Positions 19,150-27,735 of a stretch of DNA of 64,000 nucleotides are shown piece by piece. The notes beneath the pieces were generated by a model. It ran no database searches and was not told the DNA's origin. It saw only the letters and a program-made list of their open reading frames with translations. The stretch comes from CAVRUD01 sp963849635. GTDB lineage: Bacteria; Chloroflexota; Chloroflexia; Thermomicrobiales; UBA6265. The DNA lies in the NCBI GenBank assembly GCA_963849635.1, contig CAWKIA010000037.1, positions 62,001 to 126,000 of the forward strand. Direction: 5' to 3'. How positions within the stretch are numbered: position 1 is the first letter of the stretch; each line of letters opens with the position of its first letter. Both the position numbers and the translations under genes were made by a program.

Positions 19150-19498
19150 AAAAAAACCGCCGTCCCCGGTTGAGGACGAGCGGTGTCGCGCCCGTGGTAC
19201 CACCTCACTTCGCCGCTCCGCTTGCGCGAACGGCCTCTCCTGCACGGCCCGGCTCCTCTTCCGAGGTCCACAGAGCGATGCATCGGCCCGTTAACGGGGG
19301 CCGCTCGACCCGACAAGGGTCATCCGTCGCCGCCTACTGCGCCCGGGAATTCCAGTGCTTTCCCTAGCGGTTCGGAGCGCGGCTCCGAGGTCTTCTCGCC
19401 TGGCGTGTTCGGTCCCGCTTCGCAGCTACCGCGGTTCTCTTGCCCGTCCGGGCGCCAGGTTACCCGTCCTCATCGTCGCCGATTCGGTCTTCACTTGT
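19150..19498 (-). promoter_or_regulatory. T-box riboswitch, lysine type, controlling dapAB
   Basis: Read on the minus strand. Stem I opens with GATGAGGACGGGTAA and closes with CGCCAGG/CCTGGCG pairing; the 3' side of the specifier loop reads CGAGAAGA, giving AAG (Lys) at 19394-19392 followed by the expected purine, then CCTC pairing with GAGG. The distal region has AAGAGA and GCTGCGAAGC as in apical T-loops. The antiterminator carries the T-box AGGTGGTACCACGG (19205-19192); its TGGT would pair with the ACCA end of a tRNA with discriminator A, as in tRNA-Lys. The terminator CCGCTCGTCC...GGACGGCGG plus seven T ends at 19150. Uncharged tRNA-Lys should allow readthrough into dapA. Confidence 0.93.
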
Positions 19499-19504
19499 CC
19501 GTTG

Positions 19505-19533
19505 ACCCTAGCAAGTACCTGATGGTCTGTCAA
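19505..19533 (-). promoter_or_regulatory. Sigma-70-type promoter of the dapAB T-box leader
   Basis: TTGACA (19533-19528) and TAGGGT (19510-19505) on the minus strand are separated by exactly 17 bases. Transcription would start near 19498, just before Stem I of the T-box. It lies immediately downstream of the kinase-like gene's stop on the same strand. Confidence 0.8.
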
Positions 19534-19553
19534 CCCTTCCATTTGCCTAAAGC

Positions 19554-20177
19554 TCAATCAGTCAACCCAAAGTGATCGACAACCTCCGTGAAGATCTCGT
19601 CCACTGTCTTGCTGCCATCGACACGGACCACCCTGTAACCGAGGTCCTGGGCATCGGCGGCGACGCGACGAGCGAATCCCGCGTCGCGGGCCATCCAGTT
19701 CTCCCAACCCTGCTCCGGATCGGTGCAGTCTCGGAGCACATCATGTCGCCATTCCCGCCGGGCGTAGTGGGCCCGTTGAAATGATTCCTCCGGCACGATC
19801 CAGATCGCCCGCGACGGCGAAACGCCCCGCCCCGCTAACAATGACGGCAACAGGGCGGCGCCTTCCGCAATCCCGCACTCCTCATCCGGAAGCGCGAGAT
19901 CGGCATGGATGAGCGGGAACTCTTCCCGGTAGCATGCCAGCTCATCGTCGATCTGCTGGGGCACAGGCCGCAGCCAGAGCTCGTCGCAGGTCGCTGAGGC
20001 GAGCCGTGCGAAGACCGGCTGGTATTTGGGCGTGACCAGCAGCCGATGTCGCTCGAAAGCAACGTCACAGGAGTAGATGCGTAGCCCAAACGTCGCGGAG
20101 AGACGCTGGGCGATCGTGCTCTTTCCCGAGCACGGCGAGCCGCCGATCCAGAGCATGCGGTGGAGACGATCGTTCAT
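19554..20177 (-). CDS. P-loop kinase-like protein
   Basis: About 207 residues from ATG 20177 (the frame is open from GTG 20225). Walker A is IGGSPCSGKST at residues 11-21, followed by IYSCDVAFERH, a pattern like small nucleoside or sugar kinases of the AAA_33/shikimate-kinase-like group. Later segments (RAIWIVPEESFQRAHYARREW, NWMARDAGFARRVAADA, YRVVRVDGSKTVDEIF) fit a lid plus final strand-helix. Substrate not identifiable. It precedes the dapA promoter and is divergent from the nucleotidase gene. Confidence 0.7.
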   Translation of the reverse strand: MNDRLHRMLWIGGSPCSGKSTIAQRLSATFGLRIYSCDVAFERHRLLVTPKYQPVFARLASATCDELWLRPVPQQIDDELACYREEFPLIHADLALPDEECGIAEGAALLPSLLAGRGVSPSRAIWIVPEESFQRAHYARREWRHDVLRDCTDPEQGWENWMARDAGFARRVAADAQDLGYRVVRVDGSKTVDEIFTEVVDHFGLTD

Positions 20178-20313
20178 GATCACTCGTGGAAGAAATCGGC
20201 CGCTAAAACGTAGGACTTTTGGCACTATTAATCCTAGGACTTCAATATCACGTAGAATAGCCTTATAGGAGCAATAACCCTGCCCGGGCGATGCGGCCCA
20301 TCAGGAGGATATC

Positions 20314-21942
20314 GTGTTCGGCTCCCGGCAATCCCGGCCACTCAGCGTGTCGTCGCTCTCGCGGCGCGAACGCTTCGAAGACTTGGTGTCGAACATCAAG
20401 CGATCGCTGCGCCGCGGGGCATCCAGCCGCGCGGACAGGGTCGATGCGGCTGGACCGAACGACGTCGTCCGCGTCCGCATCCTGACCGTGAACGACTTCC
20501 ATGGGGCGCTCACGACGACGGGTGTCGTCGACGGCCAGGCTGCCGGCGGCGCTACCTACCTCGCCGCCCACCTCGCCCGCGAGCGGGCCAACCACCCGGA
20601 TACCTCGCTGCTGGTTCACTCCGGCGACATGGTCGGACTCTCCCCGCCACTGTCCGGGCTGCTCCAGGATGAGCCCACCGGCGCGGTTCTCAACGAGTTG
20701 GGATTCGCCGCCGGCGCCGTCGGTAACCACGAGTTTGACGAAGGCGTCGACGAACTCGTTCGCCTTGTCGACGGTGGCAACCACCCCGCCACGATCTGGA
20801 CGACGGGGAGTTTCCCTGGGTTCAACTTCCCTTGCCTGGGCGCGAATGTGATCTCCGAGCGCACCGGGCATCCGCTCTTGCCGGCAGCCCGCGTCTTGAC
20901 TGTGGCTGGGATCCGGATCGGCGTGATCGGGGTCGTCGGCACCGAAGCCGCGCGCAACCTGGGCGTCACCGCCAGCGGCGTCCGCTTTGCCGACGAAGCC
21001 TCATCGGTGAAACGTCACATCGCCGAGCTCCGGGAACGTCGGGTGGCGGCGATCGTCATCCTGGCTCACCTCGGCGCCACCGGACCGGGCGGCGCCGGTG
21101 GCCGCCGAGGGCGCTTGCCTGAGTTCGCCGCCGCGCTCGATGCCGATGTCGACCTCATCGTCGCGGGTCATACCCACCAGCCCGCGGTCGTGACCTTCGG
21201 CAATGTGCTGACGGTGCAGGCCCACCCCCACGGCCTGAGCTATGGGGCGGTCGACCTCTGGATCGACCGGCGCTTGAACCGGGTTGTGGAGCGTAGCGCC
21301 GAGATCGTACCGACGTTCCACGACGGGATCGAGCCCGATCGCCTCACGACCGCTCTGATCGCCTCGTTCGAGCGCTTAGCCGCACCTATAGCCGATCCGA
21401 CCGTGACGATCGGGACGACCCCGCTCGTGCGCGAGCCCGCTCCACCCGATGCAACGCCCCTCGGTCCGCTGGTTGCCGACGCATACCGATCCGCGACCGG
21501 CGCCGAAATTAGTCTGGTCCATCCCGCGGAACTGCACGCGGATCTCCCCTCCGGTCGGGTCTCTCGGGCCGATCTCTACAAGGTGCTTCCAGGCGGGCAT
21601 GATTTGGTCGCGGCTCGCATGAGCGGCGCGGCGCTGCTGCGCCTGCTCGACGACCGCAGCAGGCCGGTGCGGGCCCCCAGACCGTACTGCTCAGGGGCCA
21701 AGCCAGAGTTCGTGATGGATAGGGCTCAGGGGCAGCGCCTCTCAGGTCTGCGCTTGGCGGACGGCGAAAAGCTCGACCCAGTCGGGATCTACACCGTGGC
21801 CGGAGCAGCGCCCGTGCTCGGCACCGTGCGATCGACCGAGGTCAGAGTTATGGGCAAGGCCCTTGCGGCCGTCGAAACGTATTTGCGCGACGCCCGCCGC
21901 GACCCGGACGCACCTTCAACCGAGGAATCCGCCGCGTCCTGA
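20314..21942 (+). CDS. 5'-nucleotidase/UshA-CpdB family metallophosphatase
   Basis: 542 residues from GTG 20314 with AGGAGG five bases upstream. The calcineurin-like domain shows the two-metal signature: NDFHG (60-64), HSGD (102-105), GNHEFDEG (137-144), AHLG and AGHTH. The C-terminal domain resembles 5_nucleotid_C (PLGPLVADAYRSATGAEI, GGHDLVAARMSG, GIYTVAG). UshA-type enzymes split extracellular nucleotides or UDP-sugars, but here the first 50 residues are Arg/Ser-rich with no signal peptide, so a cytoplasmic or unusual location is suggested. Divergent from the kinase-like gene. Confidence 0.85.
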   Translation: MFGSRQSRPLSVSSLSRRERFEDLVSNIKRSLRRGASSRADRVDAAGPNDVVRVRILTVNDFHGALTTTGVVDGQAAGGATYLAAHLARERANHPDTSLLVHSGDMVGLSPPLSGLLQDEPTGAVLNELGFAAGAVGNHEFDEGVDELVRLVDGGNHPATIWTTGSFPGFNFPCLGANVISERTGHPLLPAARVLTVAGIRIGVIGVVGTEAARNLGVTASGVRFADEASSVKRHIAELRERRVAAIVILAHLGATGPGGAGGRRGRLPEFAAALDADVDLIVAGHTHQPAVVTFGNVLTVQAHPHGLSYGAVDLWIDRRLNRVVERSAEIVPTFHDGIEPDRLTTALIASFERLAAPIADPTVTIGTTPLVREPAPPDATPLGPLVADAYRSATGAEISLVHPAELHADLPSGRVSRADLYKVLPGGHDLVAARMSGAALLRLLDDRSRPVRAPRPYCSGAKPEFVMDRAQGQRLSGLRLADGEKLDPVGIYTVAGAAPVLGTVRSTEVRVMGKALAAVETYLRDARRDPDAPSTEESAAS

Positions 21943-22334
21943 GGCCCGGCTGGGAATCTGGGTTGAAACCCCGGGGTGAGCCCAGGCTTGTTGTTCCTGA
22001 GCAAAGGCGTTTGCAAGCAGGCCCTTGTGGTCTGTCACCAAACAGTCGCATGAAATATCCCCTGGTGGGCACGGAGTGCCTGCGGCAGAACACCGTATCC
22101 CGGTCCGCTGCCACAGTCGCGTCGTGCGTCTCGACGATGCCCTCAATCCACATTGAGCCGTCCCTCGGGAACAGTGGAGGGATGCTCGATTTCCCCAGAA
22201 TCGCTTGACAGGAGACCATGGCGATCTCTACGATAATTCCGATCAGTTAGGTCGGATATTCGCGCGGCTGCACGGATCGCCCAGTTACGCGCAATTGCGG
22301 TCCCGGCGGGACCACGAAGGGGATCACGAGTTCG
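21943..22334. other. Intergenic region after the nucleotidase gene
   Basis: A 392-base gap without a supported gene. It begins with GC-rich dyads (GGGTTGAAACCCC, CTGGG...CCCAG) that could end transcription, and holds a minus-strand open stretch of about 120 codons with Cys/Arg-rich, motif-free composition. Its base composition is lower in GC than the flanking genes. I see no RNA gene or mobile element. Confidence 0.4.
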
Positions 22335-22943
22335 ATGGTCGCTTCGCCAGAACACACCATGACATCGACCGCCGATGCGGTCCTGGACACGATCCGCTCC
22401 CGCCGCTCGATCGGTCGGGTCGGCCCCGAGTGCCCGAGCCGCGAGGTGATCGAGTCGCTCCTGGAGGCCGCAACCTGGGCGCCGAACCACCACCTGACGG
22501 AGCCGTGGCGCTTCTTCGTGCTCGCGGGCGACGCCAGGGCCGAGTTCGGTCAGGCAATGGCCAAGGCGCTGGTCGGCACGCCGGAGACCGAGGAGCAGCG
22601 CGAGAAATACAACCGGACCGCCACCAAAGCGCTCCGGGCGCCGGTAATCATCGCCGTCGCTATCGACCCGCAACCGTGCACGAAAGATGTCGAGTTCGAG
22701 GAGATCGCCGCCGGGGCGGCCGCCGTGCAGAACCTGCTCCTGGCGGCGCATGCTCAGGGCCTGGCCACGATCTGGCGAAGCGGGGCGGCCGCGTTCAACG
22801 ACGAGATCAAGGCCTTCTTTGGCCTCCCGACCTCCGCTCATCTGGTCGGATTCGTATACGTCGGCTACGCCAACCAACCGGACCCAACCCGGGAGCGAAC
22901 GTCGCACGCGGCAGTCACCCAGTGGCGAGGCTGGGAAGACTGA
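22335..22943 (+). CDS. Nitroreductase-family flavoprotein
   Basis: 202 residues. The FMN-binding signature starts with TIRSRRSIGRVGP, followed by LLEAATWAPNHHLTEPWRFFVLAG, and the C-terminal part has AAGAAAVQNLLLAAHAQGLATIWRSG and a GFVYVGYAN strand. Such enzymes use NAD(P)H and FMN to reduce nitro groups, quinones or dehalogenation substrates; the physiological substrate is unknown. ATG 22335 has no clear ribosome site, and ATG 22359 is a possible alternative. Followed 46 bases later by the DUF3386 gene. Confidence 0.9.
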   Translation: MVASPEHTMTSTADAVLDTIRSRRSIGRVGPECPSREVIESLLEAATWAPNHHLTEPWRFFVLAGDARAEFGQAMAKALVGTPETEEQREKYNRTATKALRAPVIIAVAIDPQPCTKDVEFEEIAAGAAAVQNLLLAAHAQGLATIWRSGAAAFNDEIKAFFGLPTSAHLVGFVYVGYANQPDPTRERTSHAAVTQWRGWED

Positions 22944-22989
22944 CTCCGTCCGCCGCAGGCGCGAACTGAATGAAAAGGGAGGAAGATCG

Positions 22990-23724
22990 ATGGTCGCTTC
23001 TCAAGTCCGCGACGACGCCAGCACCATTGCCGTCGCCAACGATCCCGCCGCGCACGCCGCGCTGCGGGAGGCTCACGAATCCGGATACAAGTTCCCACAA
23101 GGTTTCGCCGGGTTTACGGCCTCGCTGACGTTCGTCCAGGATGGCGAGGCTGTCTCCGGCCGGGTCACCGTCAAGGCCCCGCGCGACATCCAGTTCGACA
23201 TCGAGGCCGACGACACCGCCATCGGCTGGTTGAAGCAAGAGATCGGCTCAATGGCCGGTCACCGCTGGCCCACGTCGTACGAGGCCGGCGATGGCCGCTG
23301 GACGCTGACCCTGGAAGATGACGCCGGCCACCCACTGGGCCAGACGGTCAACGTGCATGACGACCCATTCGACTCGTCGTATCGCCTTCGCGATGGCCAC
23401 ATCAGCCAGGTCAACCGCCAGATGGGCGGCACCCGCTTCACGATCACCATCCTGGACCACCAGACCGCCGCCGATGGGCGCAGCTTGCCCAGTGTCTTCA
23501 CGGTCGCTTACTGGGATATCGCCGGGGACCGCCTGACCCGGGCCGATGCCTACACCGATCGCTACGCGACCGTCGCCGGAACGTCTCTGCCGGTTGGACG
23601 GCGCGTCGTTACGTCAACTGACACCGGCCAGACGACTCGGGAACTCATCCTGAACGGGCACGAACTGCTCTCAGGTGGGGCCTCGGCCGGCGCCCCCGAC
23701 GCCGAGCGCCGCGCACACACCTAG
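22990..23724 (+). CDS. DUF3386 family protein
   Basis: 244 residues from ATG 22990 with GGGAGGA upstream. The pattern HESGYKFPQGFAGFTASL, GRVTVKAPRDIQFD, followed by beta-rich segments (RFTITILDHQTA, FTVAYWDIAG, LPVGRRVVTSTDTGQTTRELIL) matches the DUF3386 family described from cyanobacteria, plants and some other bacteria. No signal peptide. Function is unknown. It lies between a nitroreductase and the hemin transport operon. Confidence 0.7.
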   Translation: MVASQVRDDASTIAVANDPAAHAALREAHESGYKFPQGFAGFTASLTFVQDGEAVSGRVTVKAPRDIQFDIEADDTAIGWLKQEIGSMAGHRWPTSYEAGDGRWTLTLEDDAGHPLGQTVNVHDDPFDSSYRLRDGHISQVNRQMGGTRFTITILDHQTAADGRSLPSVFTVAYWDIAGDRLTRADAYTDRYATVAGTSLPVGRRVVTSTDTGQTTRELILNGHELLSGGASAGAPDAERRAHT

Positions 23725-23855
23725 CGTTTCGCTTCGCCCCCCCGGAAGATCGTCGGCAGCGACGGGCGGTCGGGTTCACACATTTCGCGTTCACGTAAGA
23801 ACGACAGCGGCCGGCACAATGGCCGACCGCTGGGGAACGAACCAACGCGTTTGGT

Positions 23856-23960
23856 CCCCCGGCCGTTGCCGCGGCCGGGGGGCACCCGCCTCGATTGGGC
23901 GAGGCGGGTTCACGCCAGATCGTGTGCGGAGTATACCGCCGGGACCGTTGCCGCGGTCCC
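23856..23960 (+). promoter_or_regulatory. Three-hairpin structured leader upstream of hmuTUV
   Basis: Three adjacent stems ahead of hmuT: 23856-23865/23872-23881 (10 bp, CCCCCGGCCG), 23884-23893/23900-23909 (10 bp, ACCCGCCTCG) and 23941-23947/23954-23960 (7 bp, GGGACCG). The first and third share the same loop context CCGTTGCCGCGG although the rest of their stems differ, which suggests a kept structure rather than chance. The ribosome site GGAGG is 35 bases further on. It does not fit cobalamin, TPP or FMN riboswitch cores that I know. It may be an iron or heme responsive leader, or a protein-binding site. Confidence 0.5.
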
Positions 23961-24005
23961 GCGGGAAAACTCTGGCCCACGACGCGGCACACAAAGGAGG
24001 TCTCT

Positions 24006-25065
24006 GTGCCACGTTCCGGTGCCCGCTCGATTGCGCCCGTATTCACGCCGCGCCAGCCTGCCCGAGTGGCGGTGGCGCTGCTCGCCGCCGTCCTGCTCTT
24101 GTTGACGCTCGGCGGCATCCGCGTCCAGCTTGCGGGCGCACAGGCAACTCCGGTGGCCGATTCGACCACCGATGCCCCCACGCCTCAACTTCCAGTCACC
24201 GTCACCGACACCAACGGCGACGAGGTGACGGTCACCGATATCAGCCGGATCGTGCCGTTGAATGGGGATCTGGCCGAGATCGTCTGGGCCCTCGGTCTTG
24301 GCGACAACGTCGTCGGCGTCGATGTCAGCGCTACCTACCCACCGGAAGCCACTGGGCCGTTGCCGAAGATCGGCTACCAGCGGGCCCTTTCGGCCGAAGG
24401 CGTCCTCTCGTTGGAGCCGACGGTGATCATTGGCAGCCCGGAGGCCGGGCCACTGGAAATCATCGAGCAGATCCGTGGCGCCGGTGTTCCGGTCATCATC
24501 ATCCCGGAGCAGCGCCAAAGCATCGACGCTCCGGCGGCCAAGATCCGGGCCGTGGCTGAAGCGCTGGGTGTGGCTGAGGCTGGCGAAACGCCTGGCCACC
24601 GAGACGCAGGCCGAGATCGATGCCGCCATCGCGCTGGGTGCCGAGAGCGCGACACAGCCGCGTGTCCTCTTCCTCTACGTTCGCGGCGAAGGAACCCAGC
24701 TGATCGCCGGTTCCGAGACCTCCGCCGACGCGATGATCACCGCCGCTGGCGGCATCAACGCGGGCGCTGAAGCTGGACTCGTCGGGTTCCAGCCGCTGAC
24801 TCCCGAGTCCCTTGCTCTCGCCGCTCCCGACACATTGGTCTTGCTCACGGCCGGTTTGGAATCGGTCGGCGGCGTCGAGGGGCTCCTTGAGATCCCTGGG
24901 ATCGCCCAGACGCCCGCTGGCGAGAATCAGCACGTGCTCGATTACGACGACCTCTACTTCCTCGGTCTTGGCCCGCGCACCGGCGCGGCGCTGACCGAGT
25001 TCGTCTACGGCCTGCATCCCGACCTCGCTCCGGCGGCCACGCCAGAGGCTTCTCCGGCCGCCTGA
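24006..25065 (+). CDS. hmuT: Hemin ABC transporter substrate-binding protein, one frameshift
   Basis: Start GTG 24006, GGAGG five bases upstream. An N-terminal hydrophobic export segment (VALLAAVLLLLTLGG) is followed by a Thr/Pro-rich linker. The mature domain is class III binding-protein-like with the HmuT pattern RIVPLNGDLAEIVWALGLGDNVVGVD, TYPPEATGPLPKIGYQRALSAEGVLSL. An extra A in the run at 24586-24588 (TGGCGAAACG) breaks the frame; the second frame continues LATETQAEIDAAIALG to a Pro/Ala tail. Repaired length is about 352 residues. It delivers hemin or a ferric chelate to hmuUV downstream. Confidence 0.88.
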
Positions 25066-25094
25066 ACACGGCGAACGAGCACGATAGGATAGGC

Positions 25095-26240
25095 ATGTTT
25101 GGCGTTCGGCTCACACAGGGTATCTCCGCTCCGGTGGCGCAGGTAGCAACCGCGCTCCGGCTCCGGCGTAGCCCAGTGAGCATCGAACTCGAAGCGCAGA
25201 CCGTCGCCCACACCGGGCGGCGGGCTGCCCTTTTCCCCGTATTGAGCGTCCTGTTCGTCGCGGCCTGCCTGCTCAATGTTGGCATCGGTGCGGTAGACAT
25301 CAGCCCGGATCGCGTCATTGCGATTCTGGCCAGCCATGCCGGCATCAACTTCGGTCCGACCTTCACCAACCAGCAGGATTCTGTTCTGTGGGCAATCCGA
25401 TTGCCACGAGTTGTCTTGACCGCGATGGTTGGCGCCGGCCTGGCGGTATCTGGTGCTACCTTGCAGGGAGTCTTCCGTAATCCGCTTGCGGACCCCGGCT
25501 TGATCGGTGCGTCATCGGGCGCGGCGCTGGGGGCGATCACCTCGATCGTGCTTGGATTCGCGCCGTTCGGGCAGTCATCGCTGTCGATCTTTGCGTTTGT
25601 TGGGTGCCTTCTAACTACCGGCCTGGTCTACGCGTTAGCCCGGTTCGAAGGTCGAACTGAAGTCGTTACGTTGATCTTGACCGGCGTCGCCCTCAACGCC
25701 ATCGCCGGAGCAGCCACTGGATTCCTGATTTACCTCGCCGACGACGCCCAACTGCGGACCGTGACCTTTTGGTCGCTCGGCAGCGCCGGTGGAGCTACCT
25801 GGCGCTCTGTCGGGGCAGGCTTCCCCTTCATCGTCGCGGGACTCCTCCTCCTGCCTCGCTGGGGAAGGGCACTCAACTTACTTGTCTTGGGAGAACGTGA
25901 AGCCCGCCACCTCGGCATCGAAACCGAGCGGACTCGGCTCATCCTGATTGTCCTGGTTGCCCTGATGACCGGCGCCTCGGTGGCGCTCGCCGGCACGGTC
26001 GGCTTCATCGGCCTGGTGGTGCCTCACCTGATCCGCCTGGTCGTCGGACCGGATCACAGGGTGCTGATCCCCGCCAGCGCGATCGGCGGCGCCACCCTGC
26101 TTCTCATGGCTGATCTCGTCACCAGGACCGCCGTCGCCCCCGCCGAATTGCCGCTTGGCACCGTTACCGCACTGGCCGGCGGGCCCTTCTTTCTGTGGTT
26201 GCTGCATCGCACACGCCGTCAGCACGGCGGCTGGGGTTAG
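25095..26240 (+). CDS. hmuU: Hemin ABC transporter permease (FecCD family)
   Basis: 381 residues, nine or ten membrane segments. FecCD hallmarks: WAIRLPRVVLTAMVGAGLAVSGATLQGVFRNPLADPGLIGASSGAALGA, then GEREARHLGI (coupling helix facing the ATPase) and GTVGFIGLVVPHLIRLVVGPDHR near the C-terminus. About 50 hydrophilic residues precede the first membrane segment; ATG 25179 region or a later start is possible. It lies 29 bases after hmuT and two bases before hmuV. Confidence 0.93.
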   Translation: MFGVRLTQGISAPVAQVATALRLRRSPVSIELEAQTVAHTGRRAALFPVLSVLFVAACLLNVGIGAVDISPDRVIAILASHAGINFGPTFTNQQDSVLWAIRLPRVVLTAMVGAGLAVSGATLQGVFRNPLADPGLIGASSGAALGAITSIVLGFAPFGQSSLSIFAFVGCLLTTGLVYALARFEGRTEVVTLILTGVALNAIAGAATGFLIYLADDAQLRTVTFWSLGSAGGATWRSVGAGFPFIVAGLLLLPRWGRALNLLVLGEREARHLGIETERTRLILIVLVALMTGASVALAGTVGFIGLVVPHLIRLVVGPDHRVLIPASAIGGATLLLMADLVTRTAVAPAELPLGTVTALAGGPFFLWLLHRTRRQHGGWG

Positions 26241-26242
26241 CC

Positions 26243-27101
26243 ATGTTTCAGGATCGATCCAGTTCGAGGCCGACCTCACTCGATGCCATCGGCCTCACGT
26301 ATGAGACCCCGAGCCGAGCCCTTCTCCGCGATGTCGACCTATCGGTACGCCCAGGCGAGGTTGTGGCCATCATCGGCCCGAACGGAGCTGGGAAATCGAC
26401 CCTGCTGAAACTGCTCGCCGGTGACCTACTCCCGAGCGCCGGGGAGGTCCAGCTCGACGGTGTGCCACTCGCCAGCTACTCCGCTCACGAGCTTTCTCTG
26501 CGCCGAGCGGTGCTTCCTCAGCAGACGATTCTCCAGTTTGCTTTCACCTCTCGTGAGGTCGTCGAGATGGGCCGCTCGCCGCACCGCGAGCGGCGAGGAA
26601 GCCGGGTGGGCGAACGCATGGTGGTCACCGCCATGACCCGCACCGAAACGACACCGCTAGCGGCCAGGACCTACCCGACCCTGTCGGGTGGCGAGCAAGG
26701 CCGTGTCTCACTTGCCCGGGTACTCGCCCAGGACGCCCCTATTTTGCTCCTCGATGAGCCGACCGCCGCTCTTGACTTGCGCCACCAGGGATTGGTGATG
26801 GAGATCGCCCGGGAGCTTGCGAGTACCGGAGCCGTCGGTCCTGGCGGTGCTGCATGACCTCAACCTCGCCGCGGCCCACGCCGACCGACTTGCTGTCCTC
26901 TGCGACGGTCGTCTGGTCGCGAACGACGAGCCATGGGCCGTCCTGAACGAGAAGCTCCTTTCGGACGTCTACGGCTGCCCGATCGCGGTTTGCCCGCATC
27001 CCGTCCGTGGTTGTCCGCTCGTCATGCCACTGCCTCACGGTCTGCAGGCAAGACCAGTCAATCCAGCCGCCCAGGTCGGCACGGAGGTGAACCTCCGATG
27101 A
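26243..27101 (+). CDS. hmuV: Hemin ABC transporter ATP-binding protein, one frameshift
   Basis: About 285 residues after repair. P-loop IIGPNGAGKST (43-53), Q-loop AVLPQQTILQF, HmuV-typical FTSREVVEMGRSPH, signature LSGGEQ and Walker B ILLLDEPTAALD. The frame breaks near 26828 (ACCGGAGCC, one extra G); the second frame restores SVLAVLHDLNLAAAHADRL with the switch His and ends in the family's short tail (PIAVCPHPVRGCPLVMP). Its TGA overlaps the next ATG (ATGA). It drives hemin import with hmuTU. Confidence 0.9.
27082..27097 (+). promoter_or_regulatory. Ribosome-site hairpin at the hmuV / BFN-like gene junction
   Basis: CGGAGGT at 27082-27088 is mirrored by ACCTCCG at 27091-27097, directly before ATG 27098. 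The GGAGG of the downstream gene is therefore inside a small stem within the last codons of hmuV, so initiation probably needs ribosomes arriving from hmuV. Confidence 0.55.
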
Positions 27102-27625
27102 TGCGAACACTTCGCCTGCGGAACATCGGCTGGTGCGAGATGCACGGACATCCCGTCGCTACCCTCGGCGTCGACGGCGATTCGGCGTTCGTCGGGGTGG
27201 CGATCTCGGTCGCTGATGCCCAAGCGATGTCTGTCGCCTCAGTTTCCGCGTTGCAACTTGGCACCCAGGGCGGTGCGGCCGATTGCTGCCGCGTCTACGG
27301 CCTCCTCGAACTCGTCATGGGGAGTCTTGGTGGCCGCGTCAAGGCCATCGACCTATCGGTCGGGACAGATCGGATCGTTCGCTCGTGGCTGAAGCTGGAA
27401 GGACCGCTCGGCGCATGCACGGTCCCAGCGACCTTCTCGGACGCCCTGGTCCTGTCGCAGACACTGGCAGTCCCACTCCGGATCGACACAGAGGCGTTCG
27501 AGCGCCTGATGGGCGGCACTCACGGCCAGTCAACCCAGGAACCCGCTCCCAATTCACCGGCCCACGACGGCCTTGAGGTCTACCGGGCATTCATCGACGG
27601 CCTCGATCTGGAGTACCTGGGATGA
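27098..27625 (+). CDS. BFN/DUF151-like protein coupled to hmuV
   Basis: About 175 residues from ATG 27098, overlapping the hmuV stop. Segments LLELVMGSLGGRVKAIDLSV and CTVPATFSDALVLSQTLAVPLRIDTEAFERLM resemble the bifunctional-nuclease (DUF151) domain, whose usual form has a helix LL..V..LGA and a PSDAIALA motif before IFV.E.V. Here the D-A core is kept but surrounding residues differ, and unusual Cys/His positions occur (WCEMHGH, ADCCRVYG). Nuclease activity is not established for most members. Its coupling to a hemin ATPase suggests a role linked to heme or metal import. Confidence 0.55.
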   Translation: MMRTLRLRNIGWCEMHGHPVATLGVDGDSAFVGVAISVADAQAMSVASVSALQLGTQGGAADCCRVYGLLELVMGSLGGRVKAIDLSVGTDRIVRSWLKLEGPLGACTVPATFSDALVLSQTLAVPLRIDTEAFERLMGGTHGQSTQEPAPNSPAHDGLEVYRAFIDGLDLEYLG

Positions 27626-27671
27626 GGAGCGGTGCTCTCGGCCCGATCGGCGACCGGCGACCGCCTTAGAC

Positions 27672-27691
27672 GGCAATTCAGGCAATTCAGG
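27672..27691. repeat. Nine-base direct repeat upstream of the EfeO-like gene
   Basis: GGCAATTCA occurs twice head to tail (27672-27680, 27681-27689), followed by GG, 45 bases before the ATG of the EfeO-like gene. It could be an operator for an iron regulator, but no partner site elsewhere in the window was found. Confidence 0.35.
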
Positions 27692-27735
27692 TGTGACCTG
27701 GTTGATGTCGATTTAGAACGTGGAGGAGATTCGGA

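Noticed and set aside
18888..19316. Extended N-terminus of dapA to 19316
   Set aside because: The extension runs through the T-box terminator and antiterminator and has no match to DapA; ATG 18887 has a ribosome site.
23725..24005. Cobalamin riboswitch upstream of the BtuF/HmuT-like gene
   Set aside because: No B12-box-like GCCACTG core or matching junction was found; the binding protein is of hemin type.
25630..25660. GGTTCGAA resembling a tRNA T-loop
   Set aside because: It lies inside the hmuU coding region and no acceptor or anticodon stem surrounds it.
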